Shown here: piece after piece, positions 52,307-61,710 of the stretch
Layout: each line of letters opens with the position of its first letter
Numbering within the stretch: position 1 is the first letter of the stretch
Source: JALYUM01 sp036688685
GTDB lineage: Bacteria > Pseudomonadota > Gammaproteobacteria > Burkholderiales > Burkholderiaceae_D
Assembly (NCBI RefSeq): GCF_036688685.1
Contig: NZ_JAQQPS010000004.1
Coordinates: 186,001 to 250,000 of the forward strand
Length of the DNA stretch: 64,000 nt
Reading direction: 5' to 3'
Notes under the pieces: generated by a model
Seen by the model: only the letters and a program-made list of their open reading frames with translations
Database searches by the model: none
What the model was told of the DNA's origin: nothing
Position numbers and translations under genes: made by a program

Positions 52307-53616
52307 GACGTGCCCTTCATGGCGACTTTCAAGGCCCGTGCCAGGTCGTCGATCAGGTCGCCCGCGTCTTCCAGTCCCACCGACAGGCGCATTGTGCCTT
52401 CCGTGATGCCGGCTGCGGCCAGCTGCCCGGTCGGTACCCGGAAATGGGTGGTCGAGGCCGGGTGGATCACCAGCGAGCGCGCATCGCCCACGTTGGCCAG
52501 GTGCGAGAACACCGAGAGGGCGTCGACGAAACGGCGCCCGGCCGCCCGGTCGCCCTTCAGGTTGAACGTGAACACGGCGCCGCAACCTTTGGGCAGCAGG
52601 GTTTTCGCCAGCGCGTAGTCGGGGTGGGTATCGAGTTCCGGGTAGGCCACCGACGCCACGGCCGGGTGGCTGAGCAGAAAATCGATGACCTTGCGGGTGT
52701 TGGCGACATGGCGCTCCATGCGCAGGCCCAGGGTTTCGACGCCCTGCAGAATGGCGAACGCATTGTGCGGGCTCATCGCCGCACCGAAGTCGCGCAGGCC
52801 TTCGCGCCGTGCGCGCAGGGCGAACGGCGCCACCGTCGACTCTTCTGCAAACACCATGCCGTGAAAGCCGTCGTACGGCGCACAGAGTTCATCGAAGCGT
52901 CCGGTCGCGTCGTAGGCGGCCTGCCAGTCGAACGTGCCGCCATCGACCAGCAGACCGCCGATCGCGGTGCCATGGCCGCACAGGAATTTGGTGGCCGAGT
53001 GAAACACCAGGTCGGCGCCATGCTCGAACGGGCGCAACAGGTACGGCGTGGTGAAGGTTGAATCGAGCATCAGCGGCAGCTGCTGTTCGTGCGCCATTGC
53101 GGCCACGCTGGCCACGTCCAGCACGTCGAGGCCGGGGTTGCCCAGCGTTTCACCGAACAGGACTTTGGTATTCGGGCGGATGGCAGCGCGCCAGGCGTCG
53201 AGGTCGCGCCCGTCGACAAAGGTCGTCTCGATCCCGAAACGTTTCAGCGTGTAGGCCAGCAGGTTGTGCGAGCCGCCATACAGCGCGCGGCTGCTGACGA
53301 TGTGGGACCCGGCGCCGGCAATGGTCGCCAGGCCCAGATGCATGGCGGCCATGCCGCTGGCGGTGGCGATGCCCGCCACGCCGCCTTCGAGCGCCGCGAT
53401 GCGCTCTTCCAGCACGGCGTTGGTCGGGTTCGAAATGCGCGAATAGACGTGCCCGGCGCGCTCCATATTGAACAGCGCCGCCGCGTCGTCGGAACTTTTG
53501 AAGGCGAACGACGAGGTGAAATAGACCGGCGTTGCGCGCGCGCCGGTGGCCGGGTCGGGGGCGGCGCCGGCGTGCAGGGCCAGGGTGTCGAAACCGGGGT
53601 AGGCGGGACCGCTCAT
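52303..53616 (-). CDS. O-acetylhomoserine/O-succinylhomoserine sulfhydrylase family (MetY-like)
   Basis: A 437-residue Cys/Met-metabolism PLP enzyme. Motifs include YSRISNPTNAVLEERIAALEGG, ATASGMAAMHL, the PLP Lys in HSATKFLCGHG and the C-terminal SLVIHPASTTHF. The length and the TRISNPT-like block favour O-acetylhomoserine aminocarboxypropyltransferase, which uses sulfide to form homocysteine. The ATG at 53616 (MSGPAYPGFDTLALHAG) fits the family start. The related gamma-lyases and gamma-synthases share these motifs, so exact substrate is inferred. The hydrolase gene follows with a 4-nt overlap. Confidence 0.92.
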   Translation of the reverse strand: MSGPAYPGFDTLALHAGAAPDPATGARATPVYFTSSFAFKSSDDAAALFNMERAGHVYSRISNPTNAVLEERIAALEGGVAGIATASGMAAMHLGLATIAGAGSHIVSSRALYGGSHNLLAYTLKRFGIETTFVDGRDLDAWRAAIRPNTKVLFGETLGNPGLDVLDVASVAAMAHEQQLPLMLDSTFTTPYLLRPFEHGADLVFHSATKFLCGHGTAIGGLLVDGGTFDWQAAYDATGRFDELCAPYDGFHGMVFAEESTVAPFALRARREGLRDFGAAMSPHNAFAILQGVETLGLRMERHVANTRKVIDFLLSHPAVASVAYPELDTHPDYALAKTLLPKGCGAVFTFNLKGDRAAGRRFVDALSVFSHLANVGDARSLVIHPASTTHFRVPTGQLAAAGITEGTMRLSVGLEDAGDLIDDLARALKVAMKGTS

Positions 53617-53816
53617 GTTGGACTCATCGGGTGACAGGATGGCCCGCATCGTAGCACTTTCACCATCTTTGGCAAGCGCCGCGCATCATCCCGGTGCGGC
53701 GCATAGAATGGTCTGGATTTTTGCGCACCGTTACGTTACATTCCCATATGGCCTATCCAGAAACAATGCAATCCAAACAAGTAACTGACTCACATCTCCC
53801 ACGTAAGGTGACCAAC

Positions 53817-54269
53817 ATGAAAGTATCCGAGATCCTTCAGGTGAAAGGCAACATCCTCTATACGGTGACGCCCGACACCGACCTGGCCGACGCTGTCAAT
53901 ACCATGGCCGAGAAGGATATCGGCTCGCTGGTGGTGATGGAGTATGGCGACCTGGTGGGCATGCTGACTTTCCGCGAAGTCATCAAGGCGCTGCACGGCA
54001 ACCACGGTTCGGTGCAAGCCGGGACGGTGCGCCGCCACATGGACGACAGCCCGATCACCGTGACGCCCGACACCGAAGTCAATGAAGTACGCCGCATCAT
54101 GCTTGAGCGCCATGCGCGCTATCTGCCGGTGATGAATGCCAGAACGCTGCTGGGCGTGATCTCGTTTTACGATGTCGCGCGCGCCGTCCTCGAAGCGCAG
54201 AGTTTCGAGAACCGCATGCTCAAGGCCTACATCCGCGACTGGCCGGCCGAATCCGCAGTCGACGACTGA
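53817..54269 (+). CDS. Two-CBS-domain protein
   Basis: A 150-residue soluble protein made of a CBS pair: first repeat about 5-60 (YTVTPDTDLADAVNTMAEKD, LVGMLTFREVIKAL) and second about 72-130 (ITVTPDTEVNEVRRIMLERH, LLGVISFYDVARAVL). CBS pairs bind adenine nucleotides and act as energy or ligand sensors. ATG 53817 has AAGGTGA upstream; the frame is open further upstream, without homology. The stop codon directly abuts the stop of the convergent GGDEF-EAL gene with no base between. Confidence 0.92.
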   Translation: MKVSEILQVKGNILYTVTPDTDLADAVNTMAEKDIGSLVVMEYGDLVGMLTFREVIKALHGNHGSVQAGTVRRHMDDSPITVTPDTEVNEVRRIMLERHARYLPVMNARTLLGVISFYDVARAVLEAQSFENRMLKAYIRDWPAESAVDD

Positions 54270-56513
54270 TCACGCGGCCTGGTGCAGGCGACCGTCGCCC
54301 AGCCAGGCCATCAAATCCGGGGTCGACAGCGGTACCGAAAACAGGAAGCCCTGCGCCAGCGGGCAGCCGAGCGCCTGCAGCACCTGCGCCTGGCGCTCGT
54401 TTTCGACACCCTCGGCCACGATCGACAAGCCCAGGTTTTCACCCAGCTGGATCACCATTTCGGCGATGCTGCTGCCGCGCGCCGAGTTGGTGATTTCGGT
54501 GACGAAGGCACGATCGATCTTGAGACGGTCCACGTGCAGGCGCTGCAGGTGCGACAGCGACGAAAAGCCGGTACCGAAGTCATCCACGGCAATGCAGACG
54601 CCCGTGCGTTTGATGTCGATCAGCATGGCGGCCAGCTGGTCCGGCTCTTCCATGGCCATCGATTCGGTGATTTCCAGTTCGACGTGGCGGGCCGGCGCAC
54701 CGGTATCGCGCAGTGCCGCTTCCAGCATTGGCAAAAATTGCGGGTGCTTGAACTGCACCAGCGAGACGTTCACGGAGATCGTGAAATCGGTGTGGCCGGC
54801 CGCGTGGATGCGCACCAGTTCCGCGCACGCTTCGCGCAGCACCCACTCGCCGATCTGCACGATCAGGCCGGAATATTCGGCGATCGGAATGAAACGGTCC
54901 GGCATCACTTTCTGGCCGTCCCTAGTGGTCCAGCGCAGCAGCGCTTCGGCGCCGATCGGGCGACGGCTGAGCAACTCCACCTGCGGCTGGTACATCAATG
55001 ACAGCTCGCCGTGCTGGAAACCGAGGCGCAGCGCATGCATCATGCGCACCCGCTCGCGGATCTCGACGCCCATATTGCGGGTGAAATAAAAATGGCCGGC
55101 GCGCTGCTGTGACTTGGCGCGCTTGAGGGCGATATCGGCGTCTTTCAGTGCGTCGGCGCTGTGGCCGTCATGCTCGGACAGGCGCACCAGGCCGATCGTC
55201 GCCGACAGTTGCACGTGCTGGCCGTCGATGGTGTAAGGCACATCAAACAATTGTTGGAGCAAGTCCGGGCTGACCGCGGCGGCCGGGCCGAGCACGCCGA
55301 AAATATCCGGACCGACCCGGGCCACACTCATGCCCGGGTGCTGGCCGAAGATCAGCAGCGAGGCCAGGCGTTGCGAGACAGCCACGAGCAGCAGGTCGCC
55401 GAACTGGTGACCGAGCGCATCGTTGGTTTCCGAGAAATGGTCGATGTCGATCAGGGCCAGCGTGGTGTCGCTGCGCCGTTTGTCGCACAGGGCAGTGGCG
55501 ACCAGTTCGACCAGGCGGCTGCGGTTGGGCAGGCCGGTGAGCTTGTCGTGGAAGGCGGAGTCGTGCAAGTGCGCCACCAGGCGCGCATTTTCCAGGCACA
55601 CCGTGACCTGGGCGCCAAACACCGCCAGCACGTCGTGGTAGACCGGGTCGAGCGGCTGCTCGAGCGGCATCCAGGCGGCGAAGTCGCAACCGGATTTGCC
55701 GGGGAAGAACAGGGCGATGCTGTCGGCGCTGACCTTGGTGGCGCGCGCCTGGGTCGCCGCCCGCATGTCCAGTTCGGCCGTCCCGCCCGGCACGAAACTG
55801 CCGCCGGCACTGGCCAGCACTTCGACCACGCCATCTTGCACCGCGGACAGCACGCCGGCGCGCGGCTGGCGCACCAGCAAGGCCAGCTGCTCGAGCACGC
55901 CGGCACTGACGGCGCGCACGCCGTGCAGCCCCAGCAGCGCGGCACTGGACGCGATCACGCGCGCCAGGGCGTTGCGGCCCATGCCAAGTTCGCGGATCTG
56001 TTCGTACGAGCGCAGCGCGGCGGTAACGGCCGTGCACAGCTTGGTGCGGGTCAGTTCCGACTTGGTGCGGTAATCGTTGATGTCGTAGCCGTTGATGGCA
56101 TCCATTTCTGGCGCATAGCCAGGCTGGCCGGTGCGCAGGATGATGCGCACGTCGCGCATGTCGAGATCGCTGCGGATATGGCGCACCAGGTGCAGCCCGG
56201 CGTCGGCCTGTTCCATGACGACGTCAAGCAGGATGACGGCAATGTCGCGTTCGCGCGCCAGCAACAGGCGTGCTTCGGCCGCCGAATGGGCATGCAGGAA
56301 GCATAGTGGACGGCCGTGCAGTTCCAGCCCGCCAAGGGCAAAGGTGGTGCTGGAGTGGACATCCACGTCATCGTCCACGATCAGCACCCGCCATGCGGGG
56401 CGGGGGTCGTTGCGGGCCGCGTCTTGCGATTCGTCGAAAAATACGAGTTCGTCGCGATCGTCCGGCTTACCGGCAAGGGGCAGGCCGGCTGTAGGCGGAC
56501 TCGGAAAAGCCAT
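54270..56513 (-). CDS. Receiver-DUF3369-GGDEF(degenerate)-EAL protein
   Basis: A 747-residue cytoplasmic signalling protein. A receiver-like domain (about 40-165, WRVLIVDDDVDVHSSTT, acceptor region ILLDVVME) is followed by a DUF3369/GAF-like domain (about 170-330), a GGDEF domain whose active motif is degenerate (VGPDIF in place of GGDEF), and an EAL domain with an apparently complete set of catalytic residues (AEALLRW, ISVNVS, LEITES, DDFGTGFSS, LKIDRAF, VAEGVE). It should therefore hydrolyse c-di-GMP under phosphorelay control, the GGDEF being structural or GTP-sensing. ATG 56513 is preceded by GGAGAA; ATG 56528 is an alternative. No partner kinase is nearby. Confidence 0.92.
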   Translation of the reverse strand: MAFPSPPTAGLPLAGKPDDRDELVFFDESQDAARNDPRPAWRVLIVDDDVDVHSSTTFALGGLELHGRPLCFLHAHSAAEARLLLARERDIAVILLDVVMEQADAGLHLVRHIRSDLDMRDVRIILRTGQPGYAPEMDAINGYDINDYRTKSELTRTKLCTAVTAALRSYEQIRELGMGRNALARVIASSAALLGLHGVRAVSAGVLEQLALLVRQPRAGVLSAVQDGVVEVLASAGGSFVPGGTAELDMRAATQARATKVSADSIALFFPGKSGCDFAAWMPLEQPLDPVYHDVLAVFGAQVTVCLENARLVAHLHDSAFHDKLTGLPNRSRLVELVATALCDKRRSDTTLALIDIDHFSETNDALGHQFGDLLLVAVSQRLASLLIFGQHPGMSVARVGPDIFGVLGPAAAVSPDLLQQLFDVPYTIDGQHVQLSATIGLVRLSEHDGHSADALKDADIALKRAKSQQRAGHFYFTRNMGVEIRERVRMMHALRLGFQHGELSLMYQPQVELLSRRPIGAEALLRWTTRDGQKVMPDRFIPIAEYSGLIVQIGEWVLREACAELVRIHAAGHTDFTISVNVSLVQFKHPQFLPMLEAALRDTGAPARHVELEITESMAMEEPDQLAAMLIDIKRTGVCIAVDDFGTGFSSLSHLQRLHVDRLKIDRAFVTEITNSARGSSIAEMVIQLGENLGLSIVAEGVENERQAQVLQALGCPLAQGFLFSVPLSTPDLMAWLGDGRLHQAA

Positions 56514-56743
56514 GTCAGATTTCTCCATGCTGAGCAGGAAAGTAGGTGGGGACGAGTATAGCGGCAAACCGTCATGTCGCCAGGCCTGGACGCTGTAGAT
56601 TCGTTACTTTTCGGCAAATGTGTAGCTTTTACGGAAGTCTGGCCGGGTAGTATGGGTACAAAGGATGCATGTTGGGTAGAATGTCCAGTGCAGGTCGCCG
56701 CGCTGGTAGAATGGCCGTTCCGACCACCTTTTCTTCCTGATCC

Positions 56744-57838
56744 ATGTCTGGCAATACTTTCGGCAAATTATTTACGGTCACCACCTTCGGTGAATCGCAC
56801 GGCCCGGCCATCGGCTGCATCATCGATGGTTGCCCGCCAGGCCTGGCCCTGTGCGTCGACGACATCCAGCCCGAGCTCGACCGCAGGAAACCCGGCACCT
56901 CGCGCCATGTCACGCAGCGCCAGGAATCGGACACGGTGCAGATCCTGTCCGGCGTCTACCAGGGCGTCACCACCGGCACCCCGATCGCGCTGCTGATCCC
57001 TAATGAAGACCAGCGCAGCAAGGACTACGGCAATATCGCCGAGACCTTCCGGCCCGGCCATGCCGATTACACCTACTGGCACAAATACGGCGTGCGCGAC
57101 CCGCGCGGCGGCGGCCGTTCGTCGGCGCGCCTGACGGCGCCGGTCGTGGGTGCGGCGGCCATCGCAAAAAAATGGCTCAAGCAGCAGTACGGCACCGTCT
57201 TTCTGGGTTGCATGCGCAGCCTGGGCGACATTGATGTGCCGTTCCAGGCGTGGGAACACGTGGCCAACAATCCGTTTTTTGCCGCCACCGGCGACACGGC
57301 GCTGCTTGCCCGCATGGAAGCGGCGATGGATGCCTTGCGCCGCGACGGCGACTCGATCGGTGCGCGCATCGACGTGGTTGCGCAAAACGTGCCGGTGGGC
57401 TGGGGCCAGCCGATCTACGACAAGCTCGACGCCGACATCGCCTACGCCATGATGGGTATCAACGCGGTGAAAGGCGTGGAGATTGGCGCCGGGTTTGCGT
57501 CGGTGGCCCAGCGCGGCTCCGAGCATGGCGACGAGCTGACACCTGGCGGCTTCATTGGTAACAATGCGGGCGGCGTGCTGGGCGGTATTTCGACCGGCCA
57601 GGACATCACGGTGTCGATTGCCATCAAGCCGACCTCGTCGATCCGCACGCCGCGCCGTTCGATCGACAAGGATGGCCAGCCGGCAAGCGTGGAAACCTTT
57701 GGCCGCCACGACCCTTGCGTCGGCATCCGCGCCACCCCGATCGCCGAAGCCATGCTGGCCCTGGTGTTGATCGACCATGCGTTGATGCAGCGCGCCCAGT
57801 GCGGCGACGTCAAGGTCGCCACCCCGAAGCTCGCTTAA
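56744..57838 (+). CDS. aroC: Chorismate synthase
   Basis: Last step of the shikimate pathway: EPSP to chorismate, needing reduced FMN. The 364-residue product carries GKLFTVTTFGESHGPAIG at the N-terminus, the RAS-like RGGGRSSARLTAPVVGAAAIA block and the C-terminal GRHDPCVGIRATPIAEAM. All are signature regions with the FMN/substrate-binding His and Arg residues. Start and length agree with the family. Two TAGAAT boxes (56677-56682 and 56707-56712) lie just upstream and one may be the -10. No other aro gene is adjacent. Confidence 0.98.
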   Translation: MSGNTFGKLFTVTTFGESHGPAIGCIIDGCPPGLALCVDDIQPELDRRKPGTSRHVTQRQESDTVQILSGVYQGVTTGTPIALLIPNEDQRSKDYGNIAETFRPGHADYTYWHKYGVRDPRGGGRSSARLTAPVVGAAAIAKKWLKQQYGTVFLGCMRSLGDIDVPFQAWEHVANNPFFAATGDTALLARMEAAMDALRRDGDSIGARIDVVAQNVPVGWGQPIYDKLDADIAYAMMGINAVKGVEIGAGFASVAQRGSEHGDELTPGGFIGNNAGGVLGGISTGQDITVSIAIKPTSSIRTPRRSIDKDGQPASVETFGRHDPCVGIRATPIAEAMLALVLIDHALMQRAQCGDVKVATPKLA

Positions 57839-57858
57839 GAACCGATACCCGGCCGGCG

Positions 57859-59352
57859 TTACGCCTTGATGGTCGCAGCGCTGTCGACCACCGGCCGCTC
57901 CAGGTTGCGCACCACGATGCCGCGCAAATCGTTGAGCAGCGCGAATTCTGCCTGGCTCAGCTGGACTGGCGGCATATCGGCGCTCCACTCGCCGTAAATA
58001 AAGCCCGCGGGCTGGCCATGCCTGCACAGCGGCAGGATCACGAAGCAGCGGGCATCGGCCAGGTTGGCCAGCCACCAGTTCGGCAACTTGCTCATGAATT
58101 TTGGTTCGTGGGCATTCTCGATGAAGATCACGCGGTCCGAATTGAGTGCCGCGTGGAACACGTCGGGCGCGCCGCTATCGTCGAAGGCGAGCTTGGGCAG
58201 GATCGCCTTGGCGTCCGTGCCGATGCCCAGCCTGGCAATGTAGCGGCGCTCGCGCCGGTTGTACAGGAAGGCAAACGCGCGCGAGAACACCAGGCCCTGC
58301 TGCACCGTTTCCAGCGCCATCGATACCATCTGGCCGGGATTGAGGGTGCTGGCCGCTTCGCGCATATCGGCCACGCCTTCGACCAGCAACTGGGCGCCGG
58401 CGGCGCGCTGGCGCGTGGCGGCGAGGATGCGTTCCTGCTTTTCCAGTGGTTTCGAGAGCGGCGCGACCGTCAATTCGGCCGCGGCGTTGACGCGGGCCCG
58501 CTCCACTGCCTCCAGGATGCGGCTGCCATCGATGTCCAGCAGCGGCGCGAAGCCGGCTGCCAGTTGTTCCACGCGGGCCGCGCCGGCCTCATCGTCGTTC
58601 CACAAGGCATCGGCGCATTGTGCGGCCATGGTCGACAAGGCGGCCAACCAGTCGCCGTGACTGGCGAGTTCGTCCTGCGTGCCGGGTTCGATGGTGCGCA
58701 TGCCCGCCACCAGGTTCTTCGGTAAACCCCAGTGCTCGGCGGTGGCGCGGCCGATGTCTTCCAGCGACAAACCGAGCAGCGCGGGGGCCGCGGCTTGCGC
58801 GCCGCCATCTCCGCCGGTCACGCGCAGTTGCTGCCAGTGCTCCGGCAAATAGAACGTCACCATCATCCGGCCCAGCGTGTGCAGGATCGAGCAGACCACC
58901 GCTTCTTCGGCGTCCACGTTGCGCAGGCCGCCGGCCACTTGCTGGGCCACCATGCCGGCCAGCACGGCCTTTTCCATTTCGACCTGCGCGCCGAGGTCGT
59001 CCGGTGTCGAATTCTTCAATTCCTCGACCAGTTTCAGGCCCAGCGCCAGGTGGCCGATGGCTTCGGTGCCGAGCACCATCACGGCTTTCGACACCGTGTT
59101 GACACGCTGGCCGAAGGCGGCGTACATGCCGCTATTGGCCAGGCGCAGCACTTTTTGTGTGAGTACCGGATCGCTCAGCACGGTCTGCGTCATCGAAAAC
59201 TCGCGCTCGTCCTCGCCGCGCATGGCGCCGAGGATGGCGGTGATGGCCTTGGTAAAACCCGGCATGTCGCCGCGCCGGCGCACCCGCTCCCACAGCAGTT
59301 CGAGCGTGGCGCCGGCCTGGTAGGGGCGTTCGCTGTAGGGGACGGTCGTCAC
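57859..59352 (-). CDS. HDOD domain signalling protein with GAF-like C-terminus
   Basis: A 497-residue cytoplasmic protein. The HDOD domain (about 20-225) has the usual phrases PGFTKAITAILGAMRGED, VLSDPVLTQKVLRLANS and VCSILHTLGRMMVTFYLPE. The C-terminal third (about 325-480) looks like a GAF domain (LETVQQGLVFSRAFAFLYNRR, DARCFVILPLCRHGQPAGFIYGEW). The HD catalytic pair is not preserved, as is normal for HDOD. Such proteins act as adaptors in c-di-GMP or stress regulation. Its ATG overlaps the stop of the GGDEF-EAL gene by 4 nt, so the two are probably co-regulated and may interact. Confidence 0.9.
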   Translation of the reverse strand: MTTVPYSERPYQAGATLELLWERVRRRGDMPGFTKAITAILGAMRGEDEREFSMTQTVLSDPVLTQKVLRLANSGMYAAFGQRVNTVSKAVMVLGTEAIGHLALGLKLVEELKNSTPDDLGAQVEMEKAVLAGMVAQQVAGGLRNVDAEEAVVCSILHTLGRMMVTFYLPEHWQQLRVTGGDGGAQAAAPALLGLSLEDIGRATAEHWGLPKNLVAGMRTIEPGTQDELASHGDWLAALSTMAAQCADALWNDDEAGAARVEQLAAGFAPLLDIDGSRILEAVERARVNAAAELTVAPLSKPLEKQERILAATRQRAAGAQLLVEGVADMREAASTLNPGQMVSMALETVQQGLVFSRAFAFLYNRRERRYIARLGIGTDAKAILPKLAFDDSGAPDVFHAALNSDRVIFIENAHEPKFMSKLPNWWLANLADARCFVILPLCRHGQPAGFIYGEWSADMPPVQLSQAEFALLNDLRGIVVRNLERPVVDSAATIKA

Positions 59353-61100
59353 GAGAGCACGCCGCTGCGCTCGCCATGCGGCGCCAGTCCCGGAAAGACG
59401 TTGTCGTACAGTTTGCCGGAGAGCGTCGCCTGGGCGACGTGGGCCGGCATCGGTTTGCCGGTCAGGTAACCCTGGATGTAGTGGCAGCCGCGCGGCGCCA
59501 GCCAGGCCAGTTGCGCCTCGGTCTCGACGCCCTCAGCCACCACCGACAGGCCCATGTGCTTGGCCAGGTCGAGCACGGCGTTGCAGATCGCCACGTCCTT
59601 GCTCGAGTCGGGCAAATCCTTGATGAAGGCGCGGTCGACTTTCAGGACCGAAATCGGAAAGCGTTTCAGGTAAGCCAGCGAGGAATAGCCGGTGCCGAAG
59701 TCGTCGATGGCAATGCGGGCGCCCCGTTCGGCCATTCTGGACAGGATGGTTTCGGCGTGGACCGGGTCAACCATCAGCGTGCCCTCGGTGATTTCCAGCA
59801 GCAGGCGGCTGCCGTCGATGCCGGAAAAGCTGATGGCCTGGTCGAGTACCTCGAGGAATTTGTCGCTGCGAAACTGGCGCGGGCTGATATTGACCGACAT
59901 ATACAAGGGGCGCCCGGCCGCCTGCTCGAACTGGACCAGTTGCACGCAGGCCGCCTTCAAGGCCCAGGCCCCGAGCAGGTTGATCAGGCCGTTCGCTTCG
60001 GCGATCGGGATGAAGCGCGCCGGCGGCACCATGCCCAGGGTTGGGTGGTTCCAGCGCATCAGCGTCTCGAAACCCTGGATCCGGCGCGTGGCCGCATCGA
60101 CGATTGGCTGGTAGTACAGCAGGAACTCGCCTTCGCGCACGGCCTGGAACATGGCCGCTTCGAGTGAAATATCATGCTCGGACGGTGCTTCGGCGCGCGG
60201 GTTGTAGACCACGCAGCGCGCTTTGCCGGTCTGCTTGGCGTGCGACATGGCCGTATCGGCCAGTGCCAGCAGGCGCACCTCGTCTTCGGCGTGATGCGGG
60301 TAAATGGCCACGCCGATCGACGAGCCCAGGTAAATCACGTGGCTGTCGACTTCAAACGGCGACTGCAAGGTGGCCAGCAGGCGCCCGGTGACGAGTTTCA
60401 CCTGTTCGGCCGTGGCGGTGCCCGGCAGTACCACCACGAATTCATCGCCCCCGACGCGCGCCAGCGTATCGCTGTCGCGCAGCGTTTTGCGCAGCCGCAC
60501 GGCGGCCTGGCGCAGCACGGCGTCACCGATCGGATGGCCCAGCGCGTCGTTGACTTTTTTGAAACCGTCCAGGCCGATGGTGGCCACGGCGAACGGCTGG
60601 CCGGCGCGGCGCGCGGCGGAAATGGTCATGCGGATGCGGTCGGACAGGAGTAGTCGGTTCGGCAATTCGGTGAGCGTATCGTGCGTGGCCATGTGGCGCA
60701 GGCGCTGCTCCGTGGCGTGCTGGACCGACATATCTCGCCCGATCACCAGCAGGCGGGCCACGTCGCCAGGGGGTGAGCAGAGTGCCAGGCGCAGTTCGAA
60801 CCAGGTCTCGCCGGCGCTGGTGCGCAGGCGCGCCTGGACCAGCACCGGATCCACGCCGGCGAGCGCATCGACCACGCCGTTGTGCAGCGCGGCCTGGTCG
60901 CCTTCGACCGCCAGCGTCGCCAGGCGCGTACCGGCCAGTGCGCGCCCGCCCGGTGCCAGGTGTGCGCTACGGCGACTGCTGGTGACGATACGGCCGGCGC
61001 CGTCCAGGCACAGCACGGCATCGCCAGCAGCCTCCATGAAGCCATCCAGCACGTGCGGTGGTGTATCTTGATTCGGCGCGGCTGGAAGGGGGTGGCCCAT
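59349..61100 (-). CDS. PAS-GGDEF-EAL dual c-di-GMP protein
   Basis: A 583-residue cytoplasmic protein. PAS domain (about 20-140, DGFMEAAGDAVLCLDGAGRIV); GGDEF domain (about 145-305) with intact VGGDEF and an I-site RDSD five residues earlier; EAL domain (about 320-570), where EAL reads ETL (GFETLMRW) while the catalytic Glu, Asp and Lys positions are kept (DDFGTGYSS, LKVDRAF, VAEGVE). Both cyclase and phosphodiesterase activities are plausible. ATG 61100 (MGHPLPAAPNQD) is chosen since the upstream in-frame stretch is non-homologous. It is transcribed with the HDOD gene. Confidence 0.9.
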   Translation of the reverse strand: MGHPLPAAPNQDTPPHVLDGFMEAAGDAVLCLDGAGRIVTSSRRSAHLAPGGRALAGTRLATLAVEGDQAALHNGVVDALAGVDPVLVQARLRTSAGETWFELRLALCSPPGDVARLLVIGRDMSVQHATEQRLRHMATHDTLTELPNRLLLSDRIRMTISAARRAGQPFAVATIGLDGFKKVNDALGHPIGDAVLRQAAVRLRKTLRDSDTLARVGGDEFVVVLPGTATAEQVKLVTGRLLATLQSPFEVDSHVIYLGSSIGVAIYPHHAEDEVRLLALADTAMSHAKQTGKARCVVYNPRAEAPSEHDISLEAAMFQAVREGEFLLYYQPIVDAATRRIQGFETLMRWNHPTLGMVPPARFIPIAEANGLINLLGAWALKAACVQLVQFEQAAGRPLYMSVNISPRQFRSDKFLEVLDQAISFSGIDGSRLLLEITEGTLMVDPVHAETILSRMAERGARIAIDDFGTGYSSLAYLKRFPISVLKVDRAFIKDLPDSSKDVAICNAVLDLAKHMGLSVVAEGVETEAQLAWLAPRGCHYIQGYLTGKPMPAHVAQATLSGKLYDNVFPGLAPHGERSGVLS

Positions 61101-61710
61101 TGCTGAAGATCTGCCTCGTAGTGGCTGGCGCAGTGGGGCGCCGAAGTTAAATAACGGTATCAAGACCAGCCTAGACTGTAACATCGAATGATGCTTTTGG
61201 GCATTAAGATGTTGGTGTAAATGCTGTTCTGAAAGCAAAATTTGCGCAGCCTCATTCAGGTGGCGGCGCTTGCGGGAGCAGGCGCTTTGGGCTGGCCTGA
61301 GTCGGGCGCACGATCAAGTCAGTCGGCATAATCTTGTGCGATCAAGCCATGCATTGTGCATATTCGCGCTTCGATACGCACGCCGTCTTCAATCAGGCGC
61401 GAGCGTTTTCGGACATTCATATCTGTGCGACTGCGACTGCGACGCGGCCTTGCGCTGCAGGCAGCGCTGCTGGTTCGGTGTGCGCCTGTCTCTATAAGTG
61501 CCGCGTTGGTGGTGTCGCGCATTGCACGCGAGGCGGGCGGCGCATATGGCCGTCTCGATGGTGCGCTCGACTGCGCGGCGATCCTGGCGCGCCCCCGGCA
61601 AACCTGGTTGCCGTCCTGGACATATTTATTTGACAAAACCGGGACAAACCAGCATCGGGCTGGGATAATGCAGGCATTCTGTTCATCCAGCCTCTACAAA
61701 ATAGCCATCC
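61101..61710. other. 610-bp divergent intergenic region, GGDEF-EAL/upp
   Basis: No convincing gene. Short frames exist on both strands (for example 61270-61497 plus and 61319-61636 minus), but they have no recognisable domains, signals or ribosome-binding sites. The minus-strand promoter of the GGDEF-EAL operon and the plus-strand promoter of upp should both lie here. Composition is mixed, with AT-rich ends. Confidence 0.6.
61641..61669 (+). promoter_or_regulatory. Candidate promoter of upp
   Basis: -35-like GGGACA (61641-61646) and -10-like GATAAT (61664-61669) with a 17-bp spacer, about 40 bp before the upp ATG. A perfect TTGACA at 61630-61635 is 28 bp from the -10 and so is too far to pair with it. 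Confidence 0.4.

Noticed and set aside
52307..52585. N-terminal extension of the hydrolase at 51518
   Set aside because: It reads out of frame through the sulfhydrylase gene; the ATGA overlap at 52306 marks the real start.
61630..61635. Perfect TTGACA taken as -35 of upp
   Set aside because: It is 28 bp from the GATAAT box, too far for a sigma-70 promoter.
61319..61636. 105-codon minus-strand frame upstream of upp
   Set aside because: No domain, odd Arg/Ser-rich composition and no ribosome-binding site; treated as non-coding.
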